A stretch of DNA of 14,874 nt from Bacteroidota bacterium (GTDB taxonomy: Bacteria; Bacteroidota; Bacteroidia; AKYH767-A; OLB10): NCBI GenBank assembly GCA_016709725.1, contig JADJMG010000009.1:1-14874 (forward strand), read 5' to 3'. This document shows, in pieces, positions 1-8,009 of this stretch (within the stretch, counting starts at the first letter, position 1; every line of letters starts with the position of its first letter). The translations under genes and the position numbers were made by a program. Under the pieces are notes generated by a model that was not told the DNA's origin, made no database searches, and worked only from the letters and a program-made list of their open reading frames with translations.

Positions 1-2459
1 GTATCAGAAATGGCAGTGTTGTCCTCCCCATTATTGTTTAAAACAGGAGTCATAAAACCTGCTCCTATAAAATCCTCTAAAAAACATTCAGATCAAGTCG
101 AATCGCATTATTTGTGAAGTCATCAAATCCTGTATATGTATACTGGAAAATTTCTAGGAGGTTCACAATCGATATCCAATCCCTGCAAAGCCTGGAGGCA
201 TAGTGACCATTTATCCATCATAAAGTTGAGATAAAGTTCCGTGTAAATCGGTAATATTATTTACAAACCTGGATTTCCAACCTGCAGAATTTAAATCAGA
301 ATTTGGATTTAAAGTCATCGCAGCTGCCAAGATGCTAAACTGGATGATTCGCAGTGGTAGCAACGGAACAAAGTACCAGGTGGTATCTTTCAATAATAAA
401 TATTGGAATCTGACAAAGGCAAAGCATTTCCATATCTATTTGTTGTATTCTTGTAAAAACAACTGTGAAAAGCCACACCAGTCTGAGCCAAGTAAAATTT
501 GCAAAAACATTGTTTTTAATACTAAAATTCAATCCTGTATTTATAATTGACAAACATGTAGATGATGCATTTGGAAAGTGCTACCATTTAAACTAACACT
601 ATTATTAAAATTTCAGAGGTTAAATTACCTGCTCCACTATCTTGATAATAAATTCCAATGATCGCTGTAACTGTAGTTGATGCACCAGTATAAGAAGTCA
701 ATAAATTGCTAATACTGTTGTTAAAAATTTTGTACGTCATGGTTTGGTTATTCCAGTTAATCCTGATTCCTGAAACAAAATGATTTGATTGTATTGTAGT
801 ACTGCTTCGACGCAAATTTCGAATGATGTTATTGCTGATTTCATTTGCCCCAAATGAACTTACCACCACAATTCCATCTACATCCCCAAGCGAACTAGTG
901 CCTGTAATATTCTGAATGACACAATTGCGAACCACAAATTCATTTTGACCAGCTATTGAAACGCCATAACTTCCGCCTCAATGATATCATTCGGAGTGTT
1001 AGGATCACCAATGTAATTGAAGGTATTACAGGAAGATGATATTATTTTATTTCCTTCATCGGCCGGACCTGTTGCATTATTCGGAGCTGATATACTAATA
1101 CCAACATTACAATCTTTAATATTTAAATCACAATAGGTATTATAAGAATTAGTTCCGGCAAATCCGCCAGCAGTAGCAGTGTTGAAAGAAGCAACTCCAA
1201 AAACATCATTGCCGTGAGCCCTATTTAAGTTTACAGATATCTTATCGAAATAATTATTCTGAGAACCTTTGTCACCAGATAATTCAAATACAGCAAGTCC
1301 GATTTCAACAGTTTGAGGAGCTCCGTGCGAAATTAGATTGAGATTCCTTATGGTAGTATATGAAGCACAAACACCCAGTAACGGCTCACTGGCATGTCCG
1401 ATGGCAGCAGTACCTACACCGGTACCGAATCCTGCTCCTGAAGCAGATACACTTGATCCCTTATAAGCCAATGTGGCTTGATCGCCACTCTTAACAATTG
1501 TTAACCTATTCGTTTCACTACCATTGGGAGTTGCTACGAAAATTGGAAAAATATTACTTCCATTTAAAGCTGAGGTATCGTATTGTAGATCGGTTAAATT
1601 TAAAGTTACGGATCCTGAAATCCCTCTGTGATTCACATCTGCAACAGCCAATGTTAAACTTGGGTAAGTTTGACCCACGCCCACATTATAGGATCCAGTT
1701 GCAACGGGTGTTGGAGCTCCTGGAGTAAATCTAAAATGATAAGTTGGCCACCCACTTAATGGACTTAGCATGCGATGACTTAAAATGGAAGAACCCGTAA
1801 TGGCATCGATGAATTTTCCACTGCCGCCTGTACCCCACTCCATGCCAATCATGGCTCCACCGCTTGTTGTTTGGGCTCCAATCACATTTAAAATACCATA
1901 CTTAAATTCAATAACATTTGTTGTTTCATAAATTATCACCTGACAATTCATTCTCACATTACTACCTGGAGTGCCTGTAAACGTTGGATAATTTGTAAAT
2001 TGAATCGTAAATTTTTGACTGCCTGAAGTTCCTTCTGTCTGGTAAAGAATAGAAGATGTGGCATCATCAATCAAATTATTAAACCAAGGAGCTAGGCTTT
2101 GATTAGGTGCTCCAGTAGTGACCAAATTTGCATTGCCTACGTTGGTAGCTGGTGCAATGGCATCAAACCAAATCAATCCGTTGGTACTAATTCCAATGTT
2201 TGAAAAAACTGAATCACCATAACCAAAATTAAATCCTATTGGTATATTGGTTTGATTCGCGTTATCTCCTGTAGCTGTAGATTCAATGGCTCCTCCTACT
2301 ATAGAAATTGGAATATAAAGATCATTAAAAAGTTGTACAGGTGAACGATTGTGCATTTGACTTTATACTTATTGCACCTATCAAAATAAATACAATAATA
2401 TTTTTTTGTATAAAAGATAGAATCGGTTTGAAATAAGCAATTTGATTTTTGGTTTTCAT
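1..2459 (-). CDS. Secreted parallel beta-helix protein, C-terminus cut by the left edge, frameshifted
   Basis: Secreted or cell-surface protein of unknown target. Reading leftwards from the ATG at 2459-2457 gives a signal peptide that starts MKTKNQIAYF, has a hydrophobic core IIVFILIGAIS and ends at SNAQ. The frame then slips near 2345 and a clean stretch runs from about 2350 to 953. Its first 200 or so residues resemble the N-terminal sandwich found in Bacteroidota surface proteins (STNGLIWFD, SLAPWFNNLIDD). Next comes a beta-helix with many short N/I/S-rich turns (YTTIRNLNLIS, NNYFDKISVNLN, NTYCDLNIKDCNVGI). Further slips near 967 (EVxGVSIAGQNEFVVRNC is restored) and at the A-run 607-610 (EIFNNSVSLNGS) link to more helix turns. 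Beyond about 550 the frame changes often, but SIINTGLNFSIKNNVFANFT, AAAMTLNPNSDLNSAG and GFDDFTNNAIR can be read, and an open frame reaches base 1. No sorting domain is visible, so the C-terminus should lie outside. The family assignment is structural only. Confidence 0.75.
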
Positions 2460-2971
2460 AAAATATTAGGTTTTAGGTATGACATTTAAAACTTGTAACA
2501 CTCATGCAACTGAATTATAATTTAAACAATTTATAATTAGAAATTCAAGAGTCAAACCAATACTACGGTTAAAACTACTGAAATATACTCTCCATTAAGA
2601 ACAACTACTTCCCAAACTCTTTACAACCTATAAGAGATTTTCGATGATTCATTTTTAACTATTCAACCTTAGCATGGCTAAATTTGATAACCAAATCTAT
2701 GATTTTGATCAATGCCAGTCAACACTTTTCTTCTAAAATTGACAATCAAAAAAAATAAAGGTCATTTTTTTTAATCTTTCTACTCGACATTTATGTGATT
2801 TTCATAAAATTCTCTATTCATTGAAGCTAAAAGCTAGTCCCCATCGACTTAGCTCAAGGTTCAACTTGAAGCCAGAAACCAGAAGCTTAAAGCCAAAACA
2901 TCTAGAAACCAATAAATTATAGAATAAGACGAACTTGATTTCCAAAAACAACCATTAACTCGAGAAAAAGG
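2460..2971. other. Intergenic region between divergent genes, no gene seen
   Basis: AT-rich gap between the minus-strand beta-helix gene and the plus-strand ribosomal operon. I see no coding frame with protein-like composition on either strand. Around 2826-2903 there is a run of loosely repeated AAGC-containing words (AAGCTAAAAGCTAG, GAAGCCAGAAACCAGAAGC, AAAGCC) that could be a degenerate repeat. It must also hold the promoter of the beta-helix gene, which I could not place. Confidence 0.5.
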
Positions 2972-3001
2972 TTGCTCAAGTAACTGAATTTAGTATCTTT
3001 G
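2972..3001 (+). promoter_or_regulatory. Bacteroidota-type promoter of the rpsF operon
   Basis: TTG at 2972-2974, a 19-base spacer, then TATCTTTG at 2994-3001. This matches the known Bacteroidota consensus (TTG, 17-19 bases, TAnnTTTG) exactly. The start of transcription is expected about 5-8 bases downstream, giving a leader of about 25 bases before the rpsF ATG at 3033. It is the best promoter match I found in the window. Confidence 0.8.
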
Positions 3002-3032
3002 CAGTCCTTAAAAAAGGAAAAAACCAGTTATA

Positions 3033-3393
3033 ATGAAAAAAATTATGAAACCGTAATCGTCCTTACTCCGGGGTATTACTGCAGGAGCAAGTTGATGAAG
3101 CGGTTGCTAAACATCAAAATTCCTCACCGACAGCGGTGCCATAATTGTTCATGAGAACAATTGGGGATTACGCAAACTGGCTTACCCGATTCAAAAGAAG
3201 AACACAGGGTTCTACTTTTTATTTGAGTTCCAAGCTGGAACCTACGTTAGTAGCTAAGTTGGAAGTTGAGTACAAACGGGATGAGCGTATTATGCGTTTT
3301 CTTACCATTGCTCTAGACAAGCATGCTGTTGGTTACAACGAGAGAAAACGTAAAAACGCAACCCAAAAGAAACAAGAAGAAGCAGTATCTTAA
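3033..3393 (+). CDS. rpsF: 30S ribosomal protein bS6, frameshifted by sequence errors
   Basis: Small-subunit ribosomal protein bS6, which pairs with bS18 on the 30S platform. The ATG at 3033 lies 32 bases after the promoter. Restoring the frame gives M-K-(K)-N-Y-E-T-V-I-V-L-T-P, then QEQVDEAVAKHQ, KFLTDSGAIIVHENNWG, LRKLAYPIQKKNTGFYFLFE, and the clean tail EPTLVAKLEVEYKRDERIMR with NERKRKN. These are textbook bS6 blocks, and the restored length of about 120 residues fits the family. Four breaks are needed: the A-run at 3036-3042, CCGGGG at 3068-3073, the A-run at 3116-3119, and an extra G at 3237-3238. The last 52 codons are intact. First gene of the operon; rpsR starts 12 bases after its stop. 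Because the gene is essential, the breaks are taken as sequence errors. Confidence 0.95.
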
Positions 3394-3405
3394 AAAAACC
3401 TAAAC

Positions 3406-3683
3406 ATGTCGACACATTCAAACGCTAGCGGAAACATCCGCTTTCTAAATCCACCGGCAGTGGAGGTAAACAAAAAGAAATACTGCCGTTTCAAGAAAAT
3501 GGGCATCAAGTACATTGACTACAAGGATGCTACATTTTTAACTAAATTCGTAAATGAGCAAGGAAATTACTTCCCCCGCCGCCTTACCGGTACTTCTTTG
3601 AAGTTCCAACGTAAAGTGGGTCAAGCTGTAAGCGTGCACGTCACCTGAGCTTGATGCCGTATGTAACTGATCTTTTAAAATAA
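3406..3683 (+). CDS. rpsR: 30S ribosomal protein bS18, frameshifted near its end
   Basis: Small-subunit ribosomal protein bS18, partner of bS6. From the ATG at 3406 it reads IRFLNPPAVEVNKKKYCRFK, KKMGIKYIDYKDATFLTKF and RRLTGTSLKFQRKVGQAV. One A is missing near 3630 (GTAAGCG for GTAAAGCG). With it restored the ending is KRARHLSLMPYVTDLLK and the stop is at 3681-3683, the normal bS18 C-terminus. Without it the frame stops early at 3646-3648. The residues NYFPRR at about 3564-3580 replace the usual K-(I/L)-L-P-R-R and are probably a pair of compensating length errors. Lies between rpsF and rplI, with 8 bases to rplI. Confidence 0.96.
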
Positions 3684-3691
3684 GCTGAACC

Positions 3692-4136
3692 ATGGAAATT
3701 ATTCTCAAACAAGACATTAAGAACCTTGGTTACACTGACGATATCGTAAAAGTTCGTAACGGGTACGGTCGTAATTACTTAATTCCAAACGGACTTGCAG
3801 TAATTGCCAACGAAACAAATCGCAAAGTACATGCTGAAGTAGTTAAGCAACGTGCTCACAAATTCAATAAGCTCCGCATGGATGCTGATAAATTAGCTGC
3901 CGCATTAGCAAGTGTTACACTTTCTATTGGTGCTAAGGTGGGTGAAAACGGAAAACTATTCGGTTCCATTACTTCACAACAAATTGTAGATAAACTCAAA
4001 AACATGGGTTATGAAATCGACAAGAAGAACGTAGTAATGCCAACAGATCATTAAACAAAACGGCACTTACACTGCTGAAATTATCATTCTTCGCGACATT
4101 CGTGCGAAGTTAAACTTCGACGTTGTTGAAGGGTAA
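3692..4136 (+). CDS. rplI: 50S ribosomal protein bL9, two-base deletion near its end
   Basis: Large-subunit ribosomal protein bL9, which binds 23S rRNA through its N-terminal domain. The N-terminal domain is perfect: MEIILKQDIKNLGYTDDIVK followed by VRNGYGRNYLIPNGLAVIA. A charged linker helix (KVHAEVVKQRAHKFNKLRMD) and the C-terminal domain (GKLFGSITSQQIVDKL) follow. Two bases are lost in GATCATT at 4046-4052, giving a false stop at 4052-4054. With them restored the frame continues HIKQNGTYTAEIIILRDIRA and KLNFDVVEG to the stop at 4134-4136. The restored length is about 148 residues, as usual for bL9. Last gene of the operon, with a strong terminator 20 bases downstream. Confidence 0.96.
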
Positions 4137-4155
4137 TCGATGATAAATTAAAATG

Positions 4156-4186
4156 AAGAAGGCAGAGGAGTTCTCTGCCTTCTTTG
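4156..4186 (+). terminator. Intrinsic terminator after rplI
   Basis: Perfect 12-base stem: AAGAAGGCAGAG (4156-4167) pairs with CTCTGCCTTCTT (4173-4184) around the loop GAGTT, followed by TTTGTT. It closes the rpsF-rpsR-rplI operon and separates it from efp, whose start is about 43 bases further on. The T-run is short, so termination may be partial. Confidence 0.85.
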
Positions 4187-4228
4187 TTAAAAGTAATTTC
4201 AAATCAACAAACATAAAATTTACTTCGT

Positions 4229-4788
4229 ATGGCAAATACAGGAGATGTATCAGTAGGCACAGTTTTACGTTTCAACGGTGAACTCTGTCAAGTAGTAGAA
4301 TGGCAACATCGCACACCCGGTAACTTACGCGCCTTCTATCAAGGTAAAATGCGTAATCTTAAAACTGGCAAAACACTTGAAAATCGTTTTCGCTCAGGTG
4401 AAGAAGTTGAAATTGCAAGAGTGGATTATAAAACCATGGGAATACCTTTACAGCGACGGTGAAAATCTGATCTGTATGGACCATGAAACGTATGAGCAAG
4501 TTCCCGTTCCACAAGAATTATTCGGAAACTCTTTTAAGTTTTAAAAGAAGGCATGGAAGTAAAAGTTTCATTCGAAGCGGATGAAGTGATTTTAGCTGAA
4601 CCACCCACCTTCGTTGAGTTAGCGATCTCCTATTGCGAGCCTGGATTAAAGGCGACACTGCAACCAACACCTTAAAGCCTGCAACGCTTGAAAATGGCGC
4701 TGTAGTGAACGTTCCCCTCTTCGTGAATGATACCGACAGAGTGAAGGTTGATACGCGCACTGGAGAGTACGTAGAGCGTGTGAAATAG
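4229..4788 (+). CDS. efp: Elongation factor P with an Asn-tipped loop, frameshifted
   Basis: EF-P binds stalled ribosomes between the P and E sites and helps peptide bonds form at proline runs. The ATG at 4229 opens MANTGDVSVGTVLRFNGELC. Domain I carries the loop HRTPGNLRAFYQGKMRN: Asn32 sits where the modifiable Lys of the usual PGKG loop lies, and Arg34 is two residues further. After the frame is restored the OB-fold domains read EYLYSDGENLICMDHETYEQ, FLKEGMEVKVSFEADEVILA, then PGLKGDTATNTLKPATLENG and VKVDTRTGEYVERVK with the stop at 4786-4788. Three breaks are seen: an extra G at 4438-4440, a missing T at 4539-4542 and a missing G at 4651-4652. The restored length of about 187 residues is normal. 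It stands alone between two terminators. Its promoter must lie in the 42 bases before the ATG but was not recognised. Confidence 0.95.
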
Positions 4789-4797
4789 TCCGGATGA

Positions 4798-4862
4798 GAA
4801 ATCGTAAATACGATTACCATTCGGGGCAAGCCCCCAAGATTGTGAAATCGTAAAAACGATTA
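4798..4862. repeat. Pair of direct repeats, each a small hairpin
   Basis: GAAATCGTAAATACGATTA at 4798-4816 recurs as GAAATCGTAAAAACGATTA at 4844-4862, differing at one base and spaced by 46 bases. Each can fold as AATCGT...ACGATT. Between them is a GGGG-CAAG-CCCC hairpin (about 4823-4834). They lie between the efp stop and its terminator, in the transcribed 3' end. Function unknown. Confidence 0.6.
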
Positions 4863-4890
4863 TACAACAGAATTAAACAACAAAACCCAT

Positions 4891-4927
4891 ATCCGCATTA
4901 GCATATTCATGTTAATGCGGATTTTTT
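4891..4927 (+). terminator. Intrinsic terminator after efp
   Basis: A 14-base stem, 4891-4904 (ATCCGCATTAGCAT) against 4909-4922 (ATGTTAATGCGGAT) with one G-T pair, a 4-base loop ATTC, and a run of six T at 4922-4927. A strong rho-independent terminator about 100 bases after the efp stop. Confidence 0.9.
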
Positions 4928-5013
4928 GGATACCAATTTGGCAATGATTTACCAGAGCGATGGTATAGAGAGATATTTTGTTGCGAATTTGATTTCTCAC
5001 CGTTTGTATTAAT

Positions 5014-5290
5014 GGAAATGATGTGACCCTACGGGGTCGTGGTTAATTGTGGTGGATTATTTTCTATTAAGATGCGACCCCGCTGGGGTCGGATTACGGA
5101 TGAAAAATATTTATTCTATTAAGATGCGACCCCTATGGGGTCGGATTACAAATGAAAAATATTTATTCTTTTAAGATGCGACCCCGCTGAGGTCGGATTA
5201 CGGGTGGAAAAAAAATAAATTCTTCAATCCTTTGTGATGATGGAAATGATGTGCGACCCCTACGGGGTCGTGTTTATGGGGTCTGGTCCA
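5014..5290. repeat. Cluster 1 of REP-like palindromic intergenic repeats
   Basis: Five copies of a short palindrome in one orientation, with cores at 5025-5038 (degenerate), 5075-5091, 5127-5143, 5179-5195 and 5254-5270. Two types are seen. Type A follows GGAAATGATGTG and has the core CGACCCCTACGGGGTCG, then GTG and TTATG. Type B follows CTATTAAGATG and has the core CGACCCCGCTGGGGTCG, then GATTACG and AATGAAAAATATTTATT. The three B copies are spaced exactly 52 bases apart. Flanks are conserved as well as cores, unlike CRISPR spacers. I see no gene in the cluster, nor in the 145 bases after it. Possible roles are RNA hairpins, protein binding or a REP element moved by a RAYT transposase; none is shown here. 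Confidence 0.85.
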
Positions 5291-5435
5291 TTTTCCCATA
5301 CACATTCGAACATTTCAGGGTTGTAAAGCGAATGAATGATGATTTAATGATTGGATTAAACGACTCCGAGATTTTGGAAATACGTTAGTTCGAAATCAAA
5401 TATACTTTGATTTGAATGTGATTTTATTTCGTAGG

Positions 5436-5470
5436 TGATGATGGAAATGTTGTGCGACACCGATGGATTC
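5436..5470. repeat. Degenerate type A repeat copy
   Basis: TGATGATGGAAATGTTGTGCG at 5436 onwards matches the left flank and first core bases of the type A repeat, but the core has decayed to CGACACCGATGGATTC and no longer pairs well. An outlying, eroded member of cluster 1, located just downstream of the minus-strand SBBP gene. Confidence 0.6.
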
Positions 5471-5475
5471 ATGTT

Positions 5476-5516
5476 AAAGGTGTTGGATTCTGTTTTAATA
5501 AAAATTCCAACACTTT
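5476..5516 (-). terminator. Possible terminator of the SBBP gene
   Basis: AAAGGTGTTGGA (5476-5487) is the inverse of TCCAACACTTT (5506-5516) apart from one extra G, with an AT-rich 18-base loop. On the minus strand it lies about 30 bases past the stop at 5548. There is no long T-run on that strand, so it may be a weak terminator or a 3'-end stabilising hairpin. Confidence 0.5.
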
Positions 5517-5547
5517 AGAATCCTATTGCCCGAATTACTGCTTGATA

Positions 5548-7511
5548 CTACTGCTTGAAAATTTTTTGGATAAACATATTTTCAATCGCACTAATTTTAA
5601 TGCAATATACCCCTTTAGACAAATGCGAAACATTAATCATAGTCATGTTTTCTGATCGCGAAACTATTTCACCTATTGCGTTCGTAATTTCCACTTGAAA
5701 CATGAAATCACTTTCCAAATTAGATATATAAATAAAATCTAACACGGGATTAGGTGCAATAATGATATTACTGATTACCTCCGAAGATTTTTTCACAGCA
5801 ATGATTTTTGAAAAAGTGGTCTGACCATTAAAATCAGTTTGTTGCAATTGGTAATAATTAATCCCGTGAAAAGGGTCGCTATCAATGAAAGAATAATTTA
5901 AAGATTGCGTACTAGTACCTGCCCCGTTAACATTACCAATGATTTCAAAATTACTTCCAGTATTGCTTCTTAGCAGCGAAAAATAATTATTATTAATTTC
6001 ACTCGCCGTTGTCCAGTACAAAATATTTTGATTGCCAATGGCTCTACCTTCAAAAGAAATCAATTCAATTGGCAAGGGAGTGACAACATAATTCATCTTA
6101 TGGATAAAGATATCTTCATTTCCCGCCGATGAAATATTAACAGTTGCTGCATCGGGATTGAAGTCAACAGTGGAGGAAAAAACCTGTTGTATAAATATTA
6201 TTCGCTGCATCTACAAGTATGGAAATTCCACAACCGACATTACTACTTCCCTTCAAATCTTTTGCCCACAAAAAATTACCTGCGTTATCTAACATGGAAA
6301 TGAAAATATCTTGCGTGCCCGCGGGAATTAAATTAAAAACACCTCCTCCAGGATTAAAATCAACTGCTGAACTAAAGCAACCAGAAAAAACAACGTTCCC
6401 GTTTACATCGGTATTGATGGCAAAAGCATCTTCGTAGCCCACACCTTCTGAGTTCTTTGCCCAAATAAAATTTCCGACACTATTCAGTTTGCAAACAAAA
6501 ACATCATAGAAACCAGAAGAGGTTATGGTCGAGACTCCTGAAGATGGATCAAAGTCAGCAGTACCTTCAAAACTTCCAATGGTATATATATTTCCAAGCG
6601 CATCTACTGTCATTGAATTTGCAGAGTCGAAGTTAATTCCGCCAAAAGATTTCGCCCAAATAAAATTACCTGTAGCGTCTAACTTTAAAATAAATACATC
6701 TTCACTACCCGCCGAACTCAAATTAAAGACACTTGCGCTAGGGTCAAAATCAACAGTGCCATTAAAGCCGCCAGTTGCAAATACATTACCACTTGCATCC
6801 ACTGCAATAGAATACGCCACATCTGGATTTAATCCACCTAAGCTTTTAGCCCACACGAAATTCCCTGCAGCGTCAAGTTTACAAATAAAAAAATCATACC
6901 CTCCAACAGCTGTCATGTTTAAAGTGCCGGGGCCTGGATTAAAATCAACTGTACCAAAAAACTGTCCTGTAATATAAACATTGCTCATAGCATCAAGAAC
7001 AATACTCCAGCTATAATCGCCGTTGCTATTTCCGATTCTTTTCGCCCAAATAAAATTTCCGAACGCATCCAATTTACAAACAAACATATCATAATCTCCA
7101 GCCGAAGTTAAATTAGCAGTTCCAGTACCTGGATCAAAGTCTGCAGTTCCACTAAAATGTCCGGTTATGTAAATATTTCCTGCAGCATCCAATGAAACTC
7201 CTGAACCATCATCCCAGCTGTTACCTCCAATGCGTTTAGCCCAAAGAAAATTTCCACTAGCATCTAATTTCGACACATAAATATCACTCCTCCCTGTTGA
7301 AGTAAGATTAGAAGTACCTGCACCTGGATTAAAATCAGCAGTTCCTAAAAAATAACCGGTGGTGTACACATTACCGGCAACATCTATAGCAATGGAAGCA
7401 GAATAATCACTGTTTGTACCACCTAATGATTTTGCCCATGCAAAAAGTTTGTGCATTGGAATCAATAAATAAACTTAATAAAATTAATAAGATTATTAGA
7501 GGACGTAACAT
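5548..7511 (-). CDS. Secreted seven-bladed SBBP beta-propeller with T9SS sorting domain, two frameshifts
   Basis: Probably exported by Sec and then the T9SS to the surface or medium; ligand unknown. Starting at the ATG at 7511-7509, the signal peptide is MLRPLIILLILLSLFIDSNA, cut before QTF. One extra T at 7442-7446 breaks the frame before AWAKSLGG. Seven repeats of about 65 residues follow, each close to NFxWAKxxGG...D..GN.Y.TG.F.GT.DF(D/N)PG.G...(L/I).S.G..D.F..KLD..G. This is the SBBP pattern, and seven units make a complete propeller. A second break at 6173-6182 falls inside blade 7 (FF-STVDFNPDAATVNISSAG). Then come a linker domain common in T9SS cargo (LPIELISFEGRAIGNQNILY, TASEINNNYF, NYYQLQQTDFNGQTTFSK) and a type A sorting domain (IIIAPNPVLDFIYISN ... 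LSKGVYCIKIS ... FIQKIFKQ). Otherwise the frame is clean for nearly 2 kb. It is bracketed by the two repeat clusters. Confidence 0.9.
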
Positions 7512-7539
7512 GGATATCATTTAAATCAATAGTGCCTTG

Positions 7540-7570
7540 TAAAGGTAGGCTTTCATTTAAAGCAAGACAA
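7540..7570 (-). promoter_or_regulatory. Possible promoter of the SBBP gene
   Basis: On the minus strand, TACCTTTA (7547-7540) matches TAnnTTTG except for the last base, and a TTG lies 20 bases upstream (7570-7568), one base longer than the usual spacing. This would give a leader of roughly 25 bases before the ATG at 7511. A weak match, noted for its fitting position only. Confidence 0.3.
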
Positions 7571-7693
7571 ACATTCATGTCAAATCTATATTAAGTGACT
7601 TGTAACGAAAAACCATTGATTTTATAAAAAAATAAAGCGTGAATGGACACAAGTAAGGAAGTCTGCACGAATGATTTGCAAACAAAATTTCTA

Positions 7694-8009
7694 CTACACA
7701 TTAGCATTTAAATTCGGCAAAACATCTTCCCTGAGATCAAAGCCAAATGTCAATAAAACGTCATAAAAATGATCGGACTCATTGGAAATTGGCCACACAA
7801 GGAATATAGGTTGACGCAACTCCTCTTTAAAATGATATTCTTTTCAAATAACTTCAAAGCTATTTTGCACAAATGAACCTTTTCATACACCGTGCATTTT
7901 GCAGCGTCTGTAATTTTATAAAATGTACTTATAATCTCAACCAGATTTTGTAGATCTATAAATCCGAGAATTAATTTATTCTATTTCGAACTTCTTCTCC
8001 TATTATGGT
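7694..8009 (-). pseudogene. C-terminal fragment of an unknown protein, 5' end lost at repeat cluster 2
   Basis: Read leftwards from 8009, two frame changes restore a protein-like string: GEEVRNRINK, then LILGFIDLQNLVEIISTFYK, ITDAAKCTVYEKVHLCKIAL, KLFEKEYHFKEELRQPIFLV, WPISNESDHFYDVLLTFGFD and LREDVLPNLNANV with the stop at 7696-7694. Composition and helix pattern look like real coding sequence. One change is an A-run error near 7845 and the other an A-run near 7978. No start codon is seen. Upstream the frame runs straight into the first palindrome of repeat cluster 2 at 8011. It is therefore either a gene truncated where the repeats sit or one whose start is hidden by errors. I do not recognise the family. 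The stretch 7512-7693 between it and the SBBP start holds no other gene. Confidence 0.45.

Noticed and set aside
3033..3250. Programmed frameshifting in rpsF
   Set aside because: Four separate shifts in both directions at ordinary runs, with no slippery heptamer plus stimulator structure, do not resemble programmed recoding. The same kind of break occurs in all neighbouring genes.
4518..4829. Minus-strand open frame of 103 codons
   Set aside because: It is the antisense shadow of efp. The plus strand encodes unmistakable EF-P domains once frame errors are corrected.
5452..5655. Plus-strand open frame of 67 codons
   Set aside because: It overlaps the C-terminal end of the minus-strand SBBP gene and its downstream hairpin, has no protein-like pattern and begins inside a decayed repeat.
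6219..6977. Plus-strand open frames across the SBBP gene
   Set aside because: They are antisense to repeated propeller DNA and stay open because the sense repeats avoid certain codons. Their translations are low-complexity and unlike known proteins.
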